64,000 nucleotides of DNA from Saccharomonospora marina XMU15 (GTDB lineage Bacteria > Actinomycetota > Actinomycetes > Mycobacteriales > Pseudonocardiaceae). The stretch's first letter is position 1. Each line of letters begins with the position of its first letter. Below, piece after piece: positions 60,548 to 64,000 of the stretch. The stretch is from the NCBI RefSeq assembly GCF_000244955.1, contig NZ_CM001439.1, positions 4,955,234 to 5,019,233 on the forward strand, written 5' to 3'. The notes beneath the pieces are model-generated. The model did no database searches and had not been told where the DNA came from. It saw only the letters and a list, made by a program, of their open reading frames with translations. A program made the position numbers and the translations under genes.

Positions 60548-61801
60548 TCAGTGCGACAGCACCGAGTCGACGGATTCGGAGATGATCCCCAGGCCCTGCT
60601 CGATCTCGGCATCTGTCGTGGTGAGCGCGGGAAGCAACTTCACGACCTCACCGTCGGGCCCCGAGGTCTCCATGAGCAGGCCACGGTCGAACGCCGCCGC
60701 GCAGACCTTGCCCGCGACCTCGCCGCTCTCGAACTCCAGGCCGCGAGCAAGTCCCCTGCCCTTGGCCACCAGGTTCGCCTGCGGATAGCGCTCGACGAGC
60801 TCGCTGAAGACGGCGCCGACGCGCTCGCCCTTCGCCTTGGTCGACTTCTCCAACTCGTCGTCCCGCCAGTAGGTCCGCAGGGCCTCGGTGGCGGTGACGA
60901 ACGCCGGGTTGATGCCGCGGAAGGTGCCGTTGTGCTCGCCGGGCGCCCACACGTCGAGGTCGGGCCTGACCAGCGTGATGGCCAGCGGGAGGCCGTACCC
61001 GCCGATGGACTTCGACAGGCACACCATGTCGGGCTCGATTCCGGCTTCCTCGAAGCTGAAGAACGGTCCCGTGCGGCCACAACCCATCTGCACGTCATCG
61101 AGTATTAGCAGGATGTCGTGCCGCTTGCACAGGTCCGAAAGGCCGCGCAGCCATTCGAGTCGCGCGGCGTTGATGCCGCCCTCGCCCTGCACCGTCTCCA
61201 CGATCACGGCGGCGGGCTCGTTCAGCCCGCTGCCGGAGTCCTCGAGCAGCCGCTCGAAGTACAGGAAGTCGGGGTAGGCCCCGTCGAAGTACTTGTCGTA
61301 GGGCATCGGGGTGGCGTGCACGAGCGGGATCCCGGCACCGCCGCGCTTCATGGAGTTACCGGTGACCGAAAGGGCACCCAGCGTCATTCCGTGGAAGGCA
61401 TTGGTGAAGTTGATGACCGATTCCTTGCCGGTCACTTTTCGAGCCAGTTTCAGCGCGGCCTCGACGGCGTTCGCGCCACCGGGCCCGGGAAAGATCACCT
61501 TGTAGTCCAGCGAGCGCGGCTTGAGGATGACCTCGTCGAGGGCCTCGAGAAAGTCGCGCTTGGCAACGGTGAACATGTCGAGCGCATGCGTCACACCGTC
61601 GCGGGAAATGTAGTCGAGCAGCGCTTTCTTCAACACCGGATTGTTATGCCCGTAGTTGAGAGCTCCAGCACCGGCGAAGAAGTCGAGATAGGGTTTGCCG
61701 TCCTCCGAGTACAGCCAACTGCCCTGCGCCCGATCGAACACGGTAGGCCAGCCACGGCTGTAGCTGCGCACTTCGGATTCGAGCGTTTCGAAGATGCTCA
61801 C
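60548..61801 (-). CDS. ectB: Diaminobutyrate-2-oxoglutarate transaminase EctB
   Basis: PLP enzyme that makes L-2,4-diaminobutyrate from aspartate semialdehyde. The 417 residues fit Ect[79 protein letters not shown] and the PLP Lys in [17 protein letters not shown] 61801 is chosen because it opens the conserved region; the upstream open frame overlaps ectA in another phase. Second gene of the operon, 46 bases after ectA. Confidence 0.97.
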   Translation of the reverse strand: MSIFETLESEVRSYSRGWPTVFDRAQGSWLYSEDGKPYLDFFAGAGALNYGHNNPVLKKALLDYISRDGVTHALDMFTVAKRDFLEALDEVILKPRSLDYKVIFPGPGGANAVEAALKLARKVTGKESVINFTNAFHGMTLGALSVTGNSMKRGGAGIPLVHATPMPYDKYFDGAYPDFLYFERLLEDSGSGLNEPAAVIVETVQGEGGINAARLEWLRGLSDLCKRHDILLILDDVQMGCGRTGPFFSFEEAGIEPDMVCLSKSIGGYGLPLAITLVRPDLDVWAPGEHNGTFRGINPAFVTATEALRTYWRDDELEKSTKAKGERVGAVFSELVERYPQANLVAKGRGLARGLEFESGEVAGKVCAAAFDRGLLMETSGPDGEVVKLLPALTTTDAEIEQGLGIISESVDSVLSH

Positions 61802-61847
61802 CTTGCTTCGTCTCCTGCTTTGTCGGGCGAATTTTCGGCTACTTTCA

Positions 61848-62399
61848 TTATCGCCCCGATGGTGGCTGGGCGGGCACGAGTGGACCGATACGGAACAGGT
61901 CCTCGGGCTCGTGCGGGTCCGGAAAGTCGGCCGCGGCGAACAGCGTCGACCGCTCGAGCGTGGCATTCCACCGCTTCGCGAAGGACTCGAACAACCGAAT
62001 CGACGCCTCATTGTCGGGCGTGATGGTGGTGTCCAGGTACCGCACGCCCTCGTCGACGAGCCGGCCGAACAGAGCGTCGAGCAGCTTGCCCGCCAGGCCC
62101 CGGCCGCGCTGTGACTCGTCGACCGCGACCTGCCACACGAGCGCGGCGTCGGGAACGGCGGGCCTGCGGTAACCGATGACGAACCCCACAGTTTCCGAGC
62201 CGACCCTGGCTACGACGGACGTATCGGCGAAATCGTGGCACCACAGCAAGTAGGCATATGACGAGTTGAGATCCAGCTTTTGTGAATCACGCGCAATTCG
62301 CCAGAGGGCCGCGCCATCCGCCTTGGTCGGCGATTCGATCACAACGTGGCCCGCCGCTTGATTGTCGCCGTTGGCACGCTTTGAGTGCTTTCCGGACAT
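61848..62399 (-). CDS. ectA: L-2,4-diaminobutyrate acetyltransferase EctA
   Basis: GNAT-fold enzyme that acetylates diaminobutyrate with acetyl-CoA. The 183 residues show [26 protein letters not shown], the acetyl-CoA loop [21 protein letters not shown], and [25 protein letters not shown] 62399 is used; TTG 62405 is possible. The start has no good ribosome-binding site, which may mean a short leader or leaderless message. First gene of ectABCD; no aspartokinase (ask_ect) or EctR regulator is nearby. Confidence 0.96.
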   Translation of the reverse strand: MSGKHSKRANGDNQAAGHVVIESPTKADGAALWRIARDSQKLDLNSSYAYLLWCHDFADTSVVARVGSETVGFVIGYRRPAVPDAALVWQVAVDESQRGRGLAGKLLDALFGRLVDEGVRYLDTTITPDNEASIRLFESFAKRWNATLERSTLFAAADFPDPHEPEDLFRIGPLVPAQPPSGR

Positions 62400-62649
62400 A
62401 TTCAAGCAACGTAACAGAGTGAGTTAAGCCTTTCAGCCCGGCAGCCGCCGCCACAGCCTACCTACCTGCAACAACGCAGAAACACGTGTGACAATGCCGA
62501 CAAAAGTATACCGATCATGGTGTCAAATATGCTACAAGCGCAGCACGCCGAACCGCTGTCTTCCAGCGGTTCCCGACTTTGCACGGTAGTGGCGAAGCGC
62601 ACGTGACGCGAGAGTCCGTGCGGACTAATGCACCGATCGGTGTCACACG
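62400..62649. promoter_or_regulatory. ectABCD promoter region
   Basis: These 250 bases are clearly lower in GC than the rest. Reading toward ectA, TTGACA (62526-62521) and TATACT (62510-62505) occur but only 10 bases apart, so they are not a standard pair; TATACT alone may be a -10 box. GAACCGCTG-TCTTC-CAGCGGTTC (62550-62572) is a perfect 9-bp hairpin, perhaps the terminator of the upstream repair gene. AGTCCG-TG-CGGACT lies at 62613-62626. Confidence 0.4.
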
Positions 62650-63216
62650 CTACTTCGCGGCCTTGGCCGCCTTCTTGAACTCCCGGACCTTCGCGAGCGT
62701 CTCGGCGTCGGTGACGTCGGCGATCGAGCGGTGCGAGTCCGCTTCGCCGTAGGAGCCGGCCGCCTCGCGCCAGCCTGCCGGGCGCACGCCCAGCTGCTTA
62801 CCGAGCAGGGCGAGGAAGATGCGCGCCTTCTGGTCGCCGAATCCGGGCAGCGACTTCAGCCGCTTCAGCACCTCGGCGCCGTCCGGGTCGCCTTCCCGCC
62901 AGATCCGCTCCGCCGCTCCGTCGTAGTTGTCCACGACATAGCGTGCCAGCGTGTGCACGCGGCGAGCCATCGATGCGCCGTATCGGTGAATCGCGGGCTT
63001 GCGCACGCACAGCTCCACGAACTCGTCCTCGTCCGACTCTGCGATCTTGGTGACGCTGAAGCCAGCCATCCGGTCGGCGATCTTTCTCGGCCCCGCGAAC
63101 GCCACTTCCATGGCTATCTGCTGGTCCAACAGCATTCCGGTGAGCAGCGCGAACGGGTCCCGCGACAGCAACTCGTCGGTTTCCGCGTCCCCGGTCAGTC
63201 GAAGCGTGGCTGGCAT
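62650..63216 (-). CDS. HhH-GPD type base-excision DNA repair protein
   Basis: A 188-residue protein of the HhH-GPD DNA glycosylase superfamily. PFALLTGMLLDQQIAMEVAFAGPRKIADRM matches the family N-terminal half. The helix-hairpin-helix is LKSLPGFGDQKARIFLALLGKQ; the end is Lys/Ala-rich (EFKKAAKAAK). The classical catalytic Asp position is not obvious, so glycosylase activity is uncertain. The ATG lies 20 bases from a 21-bp repeat array that would sit in its promoter or leader. An open frame runs on through the repeats but is not a real extension. Confidence 0.85.
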   Translation of the reverse strand: MPATLRLTGDAETDELLSRDPFALLTGMLLDQQIAMEVAFAGPRKIADRMAGFSVTKIAESDEDEFVELCVRKPAIHRYGASMARRVHTLARYVVDNYDGAAERIWREGDPDGAEVLKRLKSLPGFGDQKARIFLALLGKQLGVRPAGWREAAGSYGEADSHRSIADVTDAETLAKVREFKKAAKAAK

Positions 63217-63235
63217 GGCGTTATCGTCCCACGTC

Positions 63236-63355
63236 CGCGAGTCCCCCGCTCTCGCCCGCGAGTCCTGCGCTCCCGTCCGCGAGTCCCCTGCTCTCGCCCG
63301 CGAGTCCTGCGCTCCCGTCCGCGAGTCCTGCGCTCCCGTCCGCGAGTTCGGCGCG
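63236..63355. repeat. 21-bp tandem repeat array D (5 units plus partial)
   Basis: Five 21-bp units in the same orientation as array B: 63236-63256, 63257-63277, 63278-63298, 63299-63319, 63320-63340, then a decayed sixth. Units 2, 4 and 5 are identical (CGCGAGTCCTGC then GCTCCCGTC). Unlike the other arrays it lies between two same-strand genes, downstream of the AraC remnant and just upstream of the HhH-GPD gene. Confidence 0.92.
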
Positions 63356-63364
63356 GGTGAAGCG

Positions 63365-63550
63365 CTACCGGTACTGCGCCGGGCTGAGCCCGGTGTGCCT
63401 GCGCAGCTGGACACGCAGGTTCGACGCGGAACCGAGCCCGCTGACGCGCGCCACCACCTCCAGCCGCCGCTCACCGCGCTCGATGAGAGTGCACGCCAGC
63501 GCGATCCGCTCTGCGGCGAGCCACCGCAGCGGTGTGGTGCCCGACTCTGG
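63365..63550 (-). pseudogene. Remnant of an AraC/GlxA-type regulator (C-terminal HTH only)
   Basis: About 60 codons ending at a TAG (63365-63367) encode only the second half of an AraC DNA-binding domain: TTPLRWLAAERIALACTLIERG, RLEVVARVSGLGSASNLRVQLRRHTGLSPAQYR. The text is most like GlxA-family regulators, whose N-terminal DJ-1/PfpI-like domain should precede it. Upstream, this frame runs into the end of the DinB gene with no plausible start codon or ribosome-binding site. It therefore looks like a truncated gene, possibly cut during insertion or expansion of the adjacent repeat. Confidence 0.7.
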
Positions 63551-63551
63551 G

Positions 63552-64000
63552 TCAGCGCCGCAGCACGATTCCCTTGACGAACGCGGCCTGGCCCACGTGC
63601 TGCAACCCGTCGGAAATGACGCTGACCAACCGCACTCCCAGCGTCACCGGCGGGTCCCACGCGGCGTCCACCGCCACGTCCAGGTCGGTGTCGGTGATAC
63701 CGCTGACGTAATCGACCGTCTGCTTGTGCACGGCGTCGTGGTAGTCGGTGAGCAACTCCGCCGACTCCAGTCGCACCGACGCCACCTGGTCGCTGCTGTG
63801 CCCGTAGCCGATGTCGAGCGGCGAGAGCGGGAGCCCGAACTCGTCGGCCCAGCCACCCGACAGCCACACCTGCTCGATGTCGGCCACCCCGGCGACGTGA
63901 TCGTCCTGCACCCGGGTGAGGTGCCACAGCAGCCACGCGATCGAGTTGGCCTCGGCGTCGAGCCGGTAGTTCAACGCCTCGGCGCCGAGACCGCTCGCGG
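63552..64000 (-). CDS. DinB/DUF664 family protein, 5' end cut by window edge
   Basis: C-terminal part (at least 148 residues) of a four-helix DinB-like protein, probably a metal-dependent thiol transferase or hydrolase by family. Typical text: ALNYRLDAEANSIAWLLWHLTRVQDDHVAG with the first metal His, then ELLTDYHDAVHKQTVDYV and VSVISDGLQHVGQAAFVKGIVL with the last His. The frame is still open at base 64000, so the start lies outside. It overlaps the frame of the AraC remnant downstream. Confidence 0.88.
   Translation of the reverse strand, partial: ASGLGAEALNYRLDAEANSIAWLLWHLTRVQDDHVAGVADIEQVWLSGGWADEFGLPLSPLDIGYGHSSDQVASVRLESAELLTDYHDAVHKQTVDYVSGITDTDLDVAVDAAWDPPVTLGVRLVSVISDGLQHVGQAAFVKGIVLRR

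Noticed and set aside
62505-62526. A standard sigma-70 promoter (TTGACA and TATACT) for ectABCD
   Set aside because: The two boxes are only 10 bases apart, too close for a normal promoter; TATACT alone may still be used.
62650-63936. HhH-GPD gene extended upstream through the 21-bp repeats to a 428-residue protein
   Set aside because: The 21-bp units stay in frame because 21 is a multiple of 3, so the open frame is an artefact; family sequence begins at the ATG at 63216.

Overview
The window is about 64 kb of high-GC actinobacterial chromosome. Dense genes, many GTG/TTG starts, two histidine kinases of the conservon (cvn) type, a hydroxyectoine cluster, tail-type GroEL2 and a DasR-like regulator all point to the Pseudonocardiaceae (Saccharomonospora, Prauserella or Amycolatopsis-like). 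That genus-level assignment is inference. From memory, much of the gene order matches two Mycobacterium tuberculosis blocks: Rv0861c-Rv0871 (ercc3, helicase-associated protein, small protein, moaC/mog/moaE, rpfA, moaD, moaA, cspB) and Rv0414c-Rv0440 (thiE, thiO, thiS, thiG, thiD, thiC, def, DUF3263, LytR_C, AAA ATPase, pssA, psd, moeA, groEL2).

Layout. 1-8.4 kb: molybdenum-cofactor genes (moaA end, moaD, moaC, a MoaB-MoaE fusion) around a secreted phosphodiesterase, a resuscitation-promoting factor with a CRP/GlxR-type site, a malic enzyme and a helicase-associated protein. 8.4-23.2 kb: accessory block with a conservon (kinase, Roadblock, DUF742, GTPase) plus an extra Roadblock-DUF742 pair, an NMT1/SsuA-type ABC transporter, a YCII protein, a benzoylformate decarboxylase-like enzyme and an orphan conservon kinase. 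It separates the helicase-associated gene from its usual neighbour, the XPB-like helicase. 23.6-31.6 kb: XPB helicase, secreted SGNH hydrolase, DUF72, PfpI/DJ-1, groEL with two CIRCE operators, a Ser/Thr kinase and a cold-shock protein. 31.7-38.7 kb: two AIM24 proteins, then moeA, a GlsB-type membrane protein, psd, pssA (phosphatidylethanolamine synthesis) and a CDC48-like AAA ATPase.

38.9-50.5 kb: LytR_C protein, DUF3263, peptide deformylase, HtrA-like protease, then thiamine biosynthesis in two riboswitch-controlled units (thiC-thiD forward; thiO-thiS-thiG reverse) with divergent thiE, a second thiD and a membrane-anchored PstS-like protein between the two thiD genes. 50.6-58.9 kb: a membrane protein, DasR-like regulator with a dre-like site and a SIS deaminase/GlcNAc-kinase pair, DUF3159, SGNH hydrolase, an OmpA/BON protein with a small membrane partner, and a translationally coupled pair of a nucleotidyltransferase-like protein and an unknown protein. 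59.1-64 kb: ectABCD (ectoine and hydroxyectoine), an HhH-GPD DNA repair protein, a remnant of an AraC-type regulator and a partial DinB protein.

Four arrays of a 21-bp tandem repeat with core GCAGGACTCGCGGGC lie between genes, three of them exactly between convergent genes. This dispersed family is the most unusual DNA-level structure here. The best candidate for an undescribed protein system is the nucleotidyltransferase-like/unknown pair at 57.5-58.9 kb. No tRNA, rRNA, CRISPR array, insertion sequence or prophage gene was recognised.
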